In this document: positions 41,569-50,900 of the stretch, piece by piece
Position numbering within the stretch: position 1 is the first letter of the stretch
Layout: each line of letters begins with the position of its first letter
Source of the DNA: Puniceicoccus vermicola
GTDB taxonomy: Bacteria; Verrucomicrobiota; Verrucomicrobiia; Opitutales; Puniceicoccaceae
Direction: 5' to 3'
Length of the DNA: 64,000 nucleotides
Assembly (NCBI RefSeq): GCF_014230055.1
Contig: NZ_JACHVA010000101.1
Location: 1-64,000, forward strand
Notes under the pieces: generated by a model
Seen by the model: only the letters and a program-made list of their open reading frames with translations
The model's database searches: none
Told to the model about the DNA's origin: nothing
Program-made: the position numbers and the translations under genes

Positions 41569-43269
41569 ATGCTAAATTTCTTTCGAAAACATTCTGGAAA
41601 CCTCAAAGACGACGTTTTGTCAGGGCTCACCGTGGCCTTGGCGCTCGTCCCGGAGGCGATTGCGTTTGCCTTTGTGGCCGGGGTTTCACCCATTGTGGGC
41701 CTCTACACTGCTTTCTTTATCGGACTGATTACCTCAATTTTTGGCGGCCGCCCCGGGATGATTTCGGGTGCGACCGGAGCGATCGCTGTGGTCGTCGTTG
41801 GGTTGGTGGCCATTCACGGGGTGGAGTATCTGTTCCCGACGGTGATCCTCTGCGGTTTGATTCAAATGGCTGCGGGCGTCGGCAAATTGGGGCAATTGAT
41901 CCGGATGGTCCCGCATCCGGTGATGCTCGGGTTCGTCAATGGTCTGGCGATTGTTATCTTCATGGCCCAATTCGGGAGCTTTAAGACCATCAATGATGCC
42001 GGGAGTTTGATCTTCATGGAGGGTCCGGCGCTTTATCTGATGCTGGGGTTGGCGGGCCTGACCATGCTCATCATTTGGCTGCTGCCGAAGATCACCCGGG
42101 CAGTGCCAGCCTCGCTGGCCGCGATTTTGGTGGTTACGGGTCTTTCGATCGGGATCAACCAGTTCGCACCAGAAAGCTGGGCAGCGGAAAATCAGGACGC
42201 TCCTTTGCTGACCGTGGGGGATATGTTGGAAACCAACACCGTGGCAAAAGCCACAGCAGACGCTTGGGCAGATATGGGCGCCGATGCCGATCCCGCGATG
42301 GTGGATGAAGTTGTCGCCGCTGCTACGGCTGAAGGGACCGGGATTCAGGCGGGATTGCCGAAGCTCTTTTTTCTCGATGACCAATATGAGGTTTTCCCGC
42401 CATTTACCTGGGCGACTCTCTGGATCATTCTCCCGTTTGCCCTGACAATGGCCGGGGTCGGACTCATCGAGTCGCTCATGACCTTGAGCTTGATCGACGA
42501 AATTACTGAAACCCGTGGCCGCGGAAATCGGGAATGTGTGGGGCAGGGATTGGCTAATGTGGTCTGCGGTCTTTTCGGCGGTATGGGAGGTTGTGCCATG
42601 ATCGGACAGTCCCTGATCAACGTGAATTCCGGTGGACGCGGGCGCGCAAGTGGAATCACTGCGGCGGTCTGTCTGCTGCTCTTCGTTCTGGTCCTGGCAC
42701 CTTGGATTGAGATGATTCCCATGGCCGCGCTCGTCGGGGTCATGTTCATGGTGGTGATCGGAACCTTCGAGTGGGCCAGTTTGAAGATGTTCAAAAAGGT
42801 CCCAGCCGGGGATTTGCTCGTTATGGTTGTTGTCGCGGCATACACCGTTCTCATGCACGATTTGGCGACGGCCGTCATCATCGGGGTCATTATCTCGGCT
42901 CTGAAATTTGCTTGGCAGCACGCCACCCACTTGGGAGCGGAAGAAATGATCAACGAGCAAGGGGGGAAGATCTACCAGTTACACGGACCGCTCTTTTTTG
43001 CCTCCGTGTCTTCCTTTAAAGACCTCTTCAATCCTCGCGAGGATCCGGAGGATGTGGTCATCGATTTTTATTTTACCCGAGTCTATGATCAATCGGGTTT
43101 GGAGGCCATCAATTCTCTGGCGGAGAAATATACGAACCTCGGAAAACGCCTCCACCTTACCCACCTGTCGCCGGAATGTCGCGAGCTCTTGAGCAAGGCG
43201 GGGGATCTGGTCGAAGTGAATCTCTCCGAGGATCCGCAGTATCACGTCGCCACCGACCGATTGGGGTAA
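41569..43269 (+). CDS. SulP-family inorganic anion transporter with STAS domain
   Basis: 566 residues. N-terminal membrane domain with about 10-12 helices, including the family start [21 protein letters not shown] and [12 protein letters not shown], and [20 protein letters not shown] in the second half; C-terminal STAS domain from about 455 ([19 protein letters not shown] ... [20 protein letters not shown]). An acidic insertion of about 70 residues between helices (near 210-280) is unusual. Carries sulfate, bicarbonate or similar anions. Next to a sulfatase locus, sulfate movement is plausible but only inferred. Confidence 0.92.
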   Translation: MLNFFRKHSGNLKDDVLSGLTVALALVPEAIAFAFVAGVSPIVGLYTAFFIGLITSIFGGRPGMISGATGAIAVVVVGLVAIHGVEYLFPTVILCGLIQMAAGVGKLGQLIRMVPHPVMLGFVNGLAIVIFMAQFGSFKTINDAGSLIFMEGPALYLMLGLAGLTMLIIWLLPKITRAVPASLAAILVVTGLSIGINQFAPESWAAENQDAPLLTVGDMLETNTVAKATADAWADMGADADPAMVDEVVAAATAEGTGIQAGLPKLFFLDDQYEVFPPFTWATLWIILPFALTMAGVGLIESLMTLSLIDEITETRGRGNRECVGQGLANVVCGLFGGMGGCAMIGQSLINVNSGGRGRASGITAAVCLLLFVLVLAPWIEMIPMAALVGVMFMVVIGTFEWASLKMFKKVPAGDLLVMVVVAAYTVLMHDLATAVIIGVIISALKFAWQHATHLGAEEMINEQGGKIYQLHGPLFFASVSSFKDLFNPREDPEDVVIDFYFTRVYDQSGLEAINSLAEKYTNLGKRLHLTHLSPECRELLSKAGDLVEVNLSEDPQYHVATDRLG

Positions 43270-43397
43270 GGGGGGCGGTTAGAGGGACTGGGATCAGGCA
43301 AAGGGCTGCACTCTTTGGCATTTCGTTATCAGTATTCAAACTGTCTGGCAGGAAATCCGTTGTGCGACAGAGGATGGACCTTTGAATTTTCTGGTAT

Positions 43398-44519
43398 ATG
43401 GATACGGGCTTCCTTCTTCGCTTCCCCTTCATACTCTTAGTTACGCTTATGGCGAAAAGTGTTTTGGGACAAGATTTTGAGATTTCGGAAACGGTAGAAT
43501 TGCCGCTCAGCCACAGCTTGGGTTGGGTGCGCCGCAACATTCAACCGAGCGATCAGCCGGTTTGGGATGGGGTTCTGGACGAAGCCAAGTGGGGCTCTCC
43601 CTCGAAGAAGCAGGCGGTTGCCCGAAATTGGGAAATTCCCCTGAGCGATGAGGAGTGGGAAGCGCTGGTGGCCGAGAATGAGCCCACAGAGCTCGAGGAA
43701 GTGACTTATGATCTCTGGATTCCGGAGGGGAAGGATTTGATCCGGGGAGTTGTGGCCATGAGTGCACACGGCACCGGTCAGCAAATGTTTGAAGATCCGA
43801 ACCTTCGGGAGATTGCCCGGGATCGGGATCTCGCTTTATTCCGTTTCGTCGGGAATCCGGTTCAGCGGGGATTCTGGCCGCGGAGTCTGCTGTTCGAGCA
43901 GCTTCGATCGATGGGAGAGGCCGTAGGCTATCCGGAGATCGGTGACGCGCCCTTGTTTCTCTACGGCCATTCCAATGGCACAGGCTTTTCCGCTTTTTTT
44001 CCGGCGGCCGAAAGTGATCGCGTGTGGGGTTGGGTGTCGATGCGTCCGGGGACGACTTTTCAAGTCTACCAGCCAGGAGCGGCGAACGTTCCGGGGCTCG
44101 TCATCTTCGGGGAAGAGGATTCCTTTTTGACCCGACCCTCCGTTGAGGAGAATCTCGCTGTGGTTCCGGCTGTTCGGAAGAATCACGATGCGGTCTGGAA
44201 CTATGTCGTCGAAGCGGGCACGGGACATGGTCCGACAGCGCAAACTTGGCCGTTGGTCTATGCGTTTCTCGTGAAGACTTTTGAAGCTCGCGTTCCAGAG
44301 GGGGCTGATCCTCGCGAAGGTCCGGTGGAGTTGATCGAGCTCTCTCCCGATTCCGGCTGGCGAGGTGCCCACTGGGATCCGGTAGCCGGAGGCCATCAAG
44401 AGCTAGAGATCGCCCCGGTCGACAAGTTTACGGGAGACGTTGAAACAGCTTCCTGGCTGCTGGATGAGGAATATGCCGAGGACTGGCAGGCCTTCCAGCG
44501 GGATGGGCTGATCGAGTAG
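43398..44519 (+). CDS. Secreted alpha/beta-hydrolase-like protein
   Basis: 373 residues with a signal peptide (about 1-24, ending SVLGQ). The alpha/beta-hydrolase core runs from about 105: VVAMSAHGTGQQMF (oxyanion region), nucleophile elbow GHSNGTGFS, acid in VIFGEEDSFL and histidine in AGTGHGP. The family resembles esterase-like secreted proteins of Verrucomicrobia, possibly removing acyl groups from glycans. No close family assignment. No Shine-Dalgarno sequence seen. Confidence 0.78.
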   Translation: MDTGFLLRFPFILLVTLMAKSVLGQDFEISETVELPLSHSLGWVRRNIQPSDQPVWDGVLDEAKWGSPSKKQAVARNWEIPLSDEEWEALVAENEPTELEEVTYDLWIPEGKDLIRGVVAMSAHGTGQQMFEDPNLREIARDRDLALFRFVGNPVQRGFWPRSLLFEQLRSMGEAVGYPEIGDAPLFLYGHSNGTGFSAFFPAAESDRVWGWVSMRPGTTFQVYQPGAANVPGLVIFGEEDSFLTRPSVEENLAVVPAVRKNHDAVWNYVVEAGTGHGPTAQTWPLVYAFLVKTFEARVPEGADPREGPVELIELSPDSGWRGAHWDPVAGGHQELEIAPVDKFTGDVETASWLLDEEYAEDWQAFQRDGLIE

Positions 44520-44624
44520 GGGACGGAAACGGATTACAGTGACCGGAGCGTCCGAAGGGGGAGTTGTTCTCGGTCCCGCGCTAACCAGTGCAAGTTGAGT
44601 GGCGACTGCCGATGACTTCGCCCC

Positions 44625-44739
44625 CGGAGCGCGGACTTTAGTCCGCCCCGATGGATTGGCCGCGACGGAGAGGAATCTTCGGCGAGGAGACGGGAATGTG
44701 ACTGCGGGGCATGCGGGGCGGACTGAAGTCCGCGCTCCG
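44625..44739. repeat. Inverted pair of a 26-bp palindromic repeat
   Basis: Two copies of one 26-bp sequence face each other at 44625-44650 and 44714-44739, identical at 25 of 26 positions. Each contains its own palindrome (GCGGACTTTAGTCCGC and GCGGACTGAAGTCCGC). The whole is a 115-bp unit with 63 bp between copies and no gene, like a small MITE. It lies between two convergent coding ends. Confidence 0.75.
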
Positions 44740-44758
44740 ACAAGAGACTTCTTCGGGT

Positions 44759-44876
44759 TCAGCTCCGAGGGCGTCGGACGAGCACGATGAATCCCGCGAT
44801 GAGGAGACTCATCAGACCGTAGGACGGTTCGGGAACGGCGGAGAAGGAAAAGTTCTCGATCGTTATTGCGGAGCTA
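44759..44876 (-). pseudogene. Orphan PEP-CTERM tail
   Basis: In a different frame from the LacI gene that it overlaps by a few bases, the minus strand reads ITIENFSFSAVPEPSYGLMS followed by LLIAGFIVLVRRPRS and a stop at 44759. This is a complete PEP-CTERM sorting signal without the protein it belonged to. The body of the gene was probably deleted when the LacI gene came to lie here. Confidence 0.75.
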
Positions 44877-45900
44877 TCTGGATTTTCCGGGTGGTGAATC
44901 CGGCATTCCATCGACTTTCGATCATCAGCGTTCTTGGTTGAGCGGGGATTCCACGTTCATTGCGCTGGAGCATTTCGATGATCATGTCGATGGCGGCCGC
45001 GCTGATTTGCCGCATCTGCTGGTTGATCCCCGTGCAGGTTTCATAATTTTGATTCCAGTCGAGTAGGGCGAAGCCGCAGTCCCCGGGCGCGGGCTGATCA
45101 TTTTCCTTCATCCAGGTCAGTACCTCGATTCCGCCGCCGAATACGATGTCGGGCCGATGTCGTTTCATCCATCGACGGAAGGAATAGGCACCCGGTTTGT
45201 CTTGGAGGAGAACGGGGATGCGGTTCTTTTTCAGCAGGTTCTCCTGTTCCAGAAGAAAGGCAGCTCGGAACTGACGGTGAGTTCGCCGGTCCATCTCCCG
45301 ATTGATGACCAAGCCGAGTTTGCGGTATCCCTGGGCGAGACTTCGGTCGAAAAGTTCACACATGCCTTGAAAGTGATGGGAGCAGGCGCGATGCAGTTGA
45401 GGTGATTCCATCGTGTATCCAATCGTCGCCGCGGAGAGATGCTGCCAATCCAGTTGCCAGCGTCGATCAGTTCGATGGGACGGAGCGATCAAGGCACCGG
45501 TGATGCCCCGGGCCCGAAGAATGTCGCTGATTCGGGCGTCGGTCATGTCCTCGCTATCGGCCCAGAACTCTTCGATGCGATAACCCAGTTTCTCCGCTTG
45601 ATCGGACGCTCCCTGAACGATTTCGCGGTAGTAGGGGCTGCGTCGTCGTTCGGCGGGTTTCGGGTGAGCGTGGAGAATGGCGATGACGGGCGAGGTGTTC
45701 TCGGGGCGGGATGGACGCAGGTTGGACATCAAGGCCGCGATCAGAGGATTGGGGCGATAGCCCAACTCCCGGGCAACTTGCTGAACCCGTTCGCGGGTTT
45801 TCGCAGAGATCCGGGGGTGATTGCGCAAGGCCATCGACACGGTGGACACCGCGACGCCCGCCCGCTCGGCGACGTCACGAATGTTGATCGGAGAGGACAT
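44863..45900 (-). CDS. LacI-family transcriptional regulator
   Basis: 345 residues. HTH INIRDVAERAGVAVSTVSMAL with hinge YRPNPLIAALMSNLRP; sensor domain of the same divergent type as the regulator at 36.2 kb (GITGALIAPSHRTDRRWQLDW, CSHHFQGMCELFDRSLAQGY, DIVFGGGIEVLTWM). ATG 45900 is preferred; an upstream ATG at 45960 adds 20 residues and almost reaches the divergent sulfatase gene. Probably controls the sulfatase locus to its right. Confidence 0.92.
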   Translation of the reverse strand: MSSPINIRDVAERAGVAVSTVSMALRNHPRISAKTRERVQQVARELGYRPNPLIAALMSNLRPSRPENTSPVIAILHAHPKPAERRRSPYYREIVQGASDQAEKLGYRIEEFWADSEDMTDARISDILRARGITGALIAPSHRTDRRWQLDWQHLSAATIGYTMESPQLHRACSHHFQGMCELFDRSLAQGYRKLGLVINREMDRRTHRQFRAAFLLEQENLLKKNRIPVLLQDKPGAYSFRRWMKRHRPDIVFGGGIEVLTWMKENDQPAPGDCGFALLDWNQNYETCTGINQQMRQISAAAIDMIIEMLQRNERGIPAQPRTLMIESRWNAGFTTRKIQIAPQ

Positions 45901-45986
45901 TTGTCGAACGATTTCAACAATCCTGTATTTGTGCAAGCGAACATCCCCGGTAGGCTCCATCTCTGAACCCGAACGTTTTCCCCTTT

Positions 45987-47522
45987 ATGTCAAAATACAA
46001 CGTCTTGATGGTCCTTGCCGACCAACACCACGCGGGATTGATGGGCTGTGCCGGCCACCCGCAAGTGATTACCCCGAACATCGATGCCTTTGCCGAGTCG
46101 GGCATCCGGTTTGATCAGGCCTATGCGCAGAACCCGATCTGCACACCGAGCCGGGTCAGTATCCTGAGTGGTCAGTATTGCCATAACCACGGCTACTACG
46201 GTTTGTCCGGGCGCGCCCCCCGCCTGGACAATCTCTTCCGCCACTTCAAGCGGAATGGGTATCGGACGGCGGGATACGGAAAGTTGCATTTGCCGGAGTC
46301 GCCGGAGAGTTGGATTGCCGACGATGTCGATGAGTTTGGCGACACCTATGAAACCTGTGACGGGGAGCGGGGCACGACCGAGTATTTTCGGTATTTGGAG
46401 GAGCGGGGACTCCGGGAGTGGGAAGACAGTTATCACAATCCCTGGAATTATGGGAAGAATACCATCTCCCTCGATGCCCAGCCGACGCGTATGCCCTATG
46501 AGCATACTCACGAAATGTGGTCGACGCGCAAGGCAATGGATTTTATTGAGGCCGATCCGAATCGACCGTTTTGCATTCAGATTTCGATGCAAAAGCCGCA
46601 TCATCCCTTGTTGCCGGTGCAGAAGTTCTGGGACCTGTATCCGGACGATCTCAATCTACCTTCTACTATTGGAAATGATGCCTCTCACCGGCCGCCGCAC
46701 TTTCAGGAGGCCGTGCGTCAGTTCCGGTCTTTGCAATGGGATTATGCCCGTGAGGGCGAATCCTTTGAGGACGGTGCGCGGCGGGCCTGGAAGGGGACGC
46801 TGGCTTGCGTGACGCAGGTGGATGATGTTTTTGGGAAGCTGCTGCGTTTTCTCGAGGAAAAGGGTCTGTCCGAAAATACGATCGTGATCTATGGCAGCGA
46901 TCACGGCTGTTACCATGGAATGCACGGGATTTCGGAAAAGGCTCCCGGGATCTGCTCGGACAATGTTTGTCGCGTTCCGATGATCTGGCGAGTCCCCGGT
47001 GTTACCCCGAAGGGAATGGTCTGCGATCAATTGGTTGAAAACATCGACATGACCCCAACCCTGGCGGAGTTGTGCGGATTGCCGTCGTTCGATTCTGCGG
47101 ACGGTCTGGACATGACCGAGCTTCTGCGTGGCCACGACCAACCGCTACGCGATGTAGCGGTGACGGAGAATGTCTGGAGTAAGTCGATGCGGTGGGGGAA
47201 GTGGCGATTCGTTCACTACCAGCCCGAGCACTTCGACGGTGCGGATGTGGGCGAGCTTTACGATCTTGAAGCCGATCCGGAAGAAACCATTAATCTCTAC
47301 AGCGATCCCAAGCATGCTGACCAAGTCGTCACCTGTCGGCGTCTGCTGCTGGAATGGATGATCCGCACCCTGCGTTCGAGCACCGGGCAGGAGACGGTGA
47401 AAAACGAGAACCTGCCAAACTATACGAAAGGGATGCATTTTACCTATCCGATTTGCGAGGACGGGCGTCTGCCAACTCCGCTTCAACCTCGTAATAAACG
47501 GTACAATACGATGTATTTGTAG
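45987..47522 (+). CDS. Sulfatase (formylglycine-dependent, S1 family)
   Basis: 511 residues. Metal residues in MVLADQHH, the active-site signature CTPSRVSILSG with C52 as the residue converted to formylglycine, the GYGKLHL lysine-histidine motif, KPHHPLLP, and IVIYGSDHGCYHG for the second metal pair. The C-terminal subdomain has LYDLEADPEETINLYSDP. No signal peptide is evident, so it may act in the cytoplasm or periplasm by another route. It removes sulfate esters from sugars; the substrate is unknown. Divergent from a LacI regulator. Confidence 0.94.
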   Translation: MSKYNVLMVLADQHHAGLMGCAGHPQVITPNIDAFAESGIRFDQAYAQNPICTPSRVSILSGQYCHNHGYYGLSGRAPRLDNLFRHFKRNGYRTAGYGKLHLPESPESWIADDVDEFGDTYETCDGERGTTEYFRYLEERGLREWEDSYHNPWNYGKNTISLDAQPTRMPYEHTHEMWSTRKAMDFIEADPNRPFCIQISMQKPHHPLLPVQKFWDLYPDDLNLPSTIGNDASHRPPHFQEAVRQFRSLQWDYAREGESFEDGARRAWKGTLACVTQVDDVFGKLLRFLEEKGLSENTIVIYGSDHGCYHGMHGISEKAPGICSDNVCRVPMIWRVPGVTPKGMVCDQLVENIDMTPTLAELCGLPSFDSADGLDMTELLRGHDQPLRDVAVTENVWSKSMRWGKWRFVHYQPEHFDGADVGELYDLEADPEETINLYSDPKHADQVVTCRRLLLEWMIRTLRSSTGQETVKNENLPNYTKGMHFTYPICEDGRLPTPLQPRNKRYNTMYL

Positions 47523-47915
47523 AGTAGCTTCTGGGGTAAACTCTTCTTCGACAAGGTTGGCGAGTCGAGCCCGGTATGGTAGTGAACTTCCGGGGGTGGG
47601 TTTGTCCCCTTTGCCTCGCGTTTGATCGGAATCGAGAGGGAAGAGAGTGGACCGGGGAGGCCGTGGTGAGTTGATATTGGTTCAGACCGCCGAGTGAATC
47701 GAGGAAAGTTTCCATCTTTTGTCACGGTATTCGTTGTTCTCAGGGGGACAGGAACTGAAAAACTTCAGTTTTGGACTTTACTTCTCACTTATGATAGTAA
47801 TAGATGAGGATCATCAATTCGATTATCCCTCTGGCTATCATGAACCCCGTCTTGGTGTTGCCTCGCATGGATCTTAGCCGGTGATGGATTCAAATCCCTT
47901 AGTTCCCTATTTACT
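47523..47915. other. Promoter region of the large secreted protein, no gene seen
   Basis: 393 bp. Short minus-strand frames here have no recognisable content. A 13-bp palindrome GATGAGGATCATC lies at 47804-47816, and TTATGATAGTAATA at 47789-47802 resembles a motif (reverse complement TATTACTATCATAA) repeated near 57.6 kb. Both may be regulator sites for the sulfatase locus. Confidence 0.4.
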
Positions 47916-50900
47916 ATGAAGTCCTACTGCTCCATCTTTGCCTTCTCGCTTTTCGTATATTCCTTGCTTATCCAGTTGTCGTGGGGTCAAGACATATCGG
48001 AAGGGCCGATGGGGGGTGCGGTTCTTGACTACGATCGGGGTGATCTGATTTGGCAGCTAGGCAAAGAGGATATCGGTGAAGGGGCGATCCCTGCCTCCGG
48101 TTGGGTCGAATTCGATGTCACGATTACGGAGCCGGGTTGGTATGTTCTTTCTTTTCAGGAGATGCCGTTTTTTGCGCGGGAAATTCTAGTCGATGGAGAG
48201 CGAATGGCCATGACTTTCAGCGAAAGCGTCAAGAGTGCGGCCGAGCTTCAGGGTATTCCATTGAAGGATCTGACGGTCGATGGATGGGCGAAAGAGGTGA
48301 ATCTTCCGCTGGAGGCGGGAGAACATACGATTCGTTTGGCGCGTTATGGACGCATGGGATTCCCGAAAGGGTTGCCTCGCCAATGGTCCTTGGAGCGCGC
48401 TTCCCAGGATGCGCCCCAAGATCGTATTTATGTTCGGGTAGAGGGTTACCGGGAACTGCGATTGGGCGAACCTTTGAAGTTGAAAGTTACATCCGGGTGG
48501 GGAGATGCATCGCAATACGAAATTTACCGGGCGAACATGGAGACCGGCGAGCAAGAACGGGTTGGAGAGCTCGATTTCGCGGAGTCGAATCGGTTTGAGA
48601 CCCAAGTCCTGGAGATTCCGACGCCGGAAGAAGGGGTTTTCCAGCTGCTGGCCAAAACGGGTGATACGTATCTTACCCACCAAGAGTTCATCGAAGGTCC
48701 CTACTTTGTCATCGATACGGAAAACCGATCGGCCCCCATCTCGGCCAATGCCAAAAAGAAGCTTCTCTACGACATCGACTGCATCACCAACACGATCAAT
48801 GGCGAACCGGTCGAACTGAACGTCAACTACTGGGAGGCAAATGGGGCGACTCGGATTAGCGAGACCGAGGCGGGTCGTTATCGCGAGTCGGGAAATGGGA
48901 TGGGGCCGGAGACCAATCCGTTGGCGAAAAATATTCAAAACAACTTCTCTGGATTTTCCTACCAGTTCGACGTCCCGGAGCCCGGCAAGGCCTACTTGAT
49001 CGAAATCGATCACCCGGACGATGCATGGCGGTCCGTCTGTGTCCCGTTTGTGGAATACTACAGCTTTAATCCGGAAGGTCCTTCCAACGGCTACGCGCCG
49101 CGGGCTTTTGCCTATGAGACGGGGGGCACGCTTCCGCTTTCGAATGAGATGCTGACGGAATCGTTTTTCACTTGGCCGAATGGTGAGAAAATGGTGCTCG
49201 GGCTTGCATCCTCTCGTATCGGCAAGCGTGCGGCCGCTGCACGAATCCGGATTTATGAGATCCAGGAGCAGTTGCCTGCCCAGACGCGGGGAGCGGATGG
49301 ACGTTTCATGGGACTTTTCATGGAGGAGCCGGAACGGTGGCACAATCATTTCAATACACCTCCGAACCTGGAAGGGCCCGTGAGGGATTTCATCGGACTG
49401 AACCGAGTGATGGAGTGGGCTTCCTATATCGGAATGAATGGTTTTTGGCCGTCGGTCACGGCTTATCAGAACACGACCTATCCCTCGAAGGAGCTCGAAG
49501 GGTATCTTATCAGTCACTACAACACTCCTCGGTTGAGTGCGTTGCTGTGCGAAAAATACGATATGGCCTTTGCGGGAGATATCTTTCTGGCCCGGCAGAA
49601 GTATTTTAATGATCGGACCATGTTGGAGGGGGGCGAAAATCCGGAGGACCTCTACACGACCACTTGGTGGGGGTATCGCTACGATCCCGAGGTGCAGGGG
49701 GGGATTTTGCCCACCTGGAATATTCTTCATCCTCGGGTGCAAGACAAGATGATCGCGATATACGGGGAAATCGCCGATACTTTGGGAGATACCGAGTCAT
49801 TCGTCGGGTTGGCCGGTCGTCTCATGAGCTGGCGCTGGGATGGGCTTTATGCGCTCTCGAGCCTCAACTGGGGATATTCCGATTGGACGATTGAACAGTT
49901 TGAAGCCGATACCGGAATCCAAGTTCCAGGGAAGGTCGATGACCCTGAACGTTACGAGGTGCGTTACCGTTTTCTGACTTCCGAAGCGATGATCGAAAAT
50001 TGGATGGAGTGGCGAAACGGTCGTGTGACTGATTTCCTGAAACGTCTCGGTGCGCGCATTCAAGAAGCGAAGCCCGATGCCGTGTTTTATTTGGCGGGTT
50101 CAGCCGAGAGTGACCAGATTCACAATCTAAGTCTTTCGGAGAATCTTTCGGAACGCTATCGATCAATGGGAATCGACGTGGATGCACTCGGCCCGGATTC
50201 GGGAGTTTCGATCATGCCGATAGGATTTTTCGGACGCGGAAAACCGCGCACCTATTATGAGGATCAAGAGGCGTATGACGTCTTTATGGATCCGACTTAC
50301 TCAACTAGCGGGGGCGGGGCGGTCACCAGTTTTTCCCACAGCGGATTCTATCAGGAGTGGGGAACGGAATTTCCGTATGAAAAGCTGGGAATGCTCTTGA
50401 AGCGTCGTCCGCATTATTGTACTGGATCAGACGCCGCGGGAAGAAATCTGCTTGAACGGCTTTCGGTGGTTCTCGCCGAGCAGGATACGATGGCGATCCG
50501 GCAAGGAGCCTATCCGCTTCTGCACGGACGCCGTGATTTCTTCTCCGAGTGGATGGCGGAGTTCTCCAGCCTGCCGCGCCGATCCTTCACACCGGTGGAA
50601 TTCGCCCGGGATCCGGTCGCGGTCTGGGAGCGCGAGGATGAAGAAGGCTATCTTTTTTATATGGTGAATCGCGAGCGTTATCCGGTGACGATTACACTGA
50701 ATCTGACGGGCGCGGCGTCCGTGCAACGCATGGGGACGGGTGAGCCGCTGCCTTTGCGTATGGATCGGCTCGTGGTTCGATTAGAACCTTATGCGCTGCA
50801 ATCGTTCAAAGCCCCTCATGAGGCGAAGATCGTCGATGCGGATATCGCGGTGCCGACCGAGCAGATCGTGCTGCTTGAAAATCGGTTGGCGACGATCAGA

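Noticed and set aside
41734-42960. 408-codon minus-strand open frame rich in His, Asp and Gln
   Set aside because: Composition is that of a translated complement of a membrane protein; antisense to SulP.
47440-47725. Minus-strand frames of 80-91 codons after the sulfatase gene
   Set aside because: They overlap the sulfatase end and have no recognisable content.
48186-49742. 518-codon minus-strand open frame inside the 1393-residue gene
   Set aside because: No recognisable motif and fully antisense to a gene with signal peptide and domain homology; long antisense frames are expected in this codon usage.
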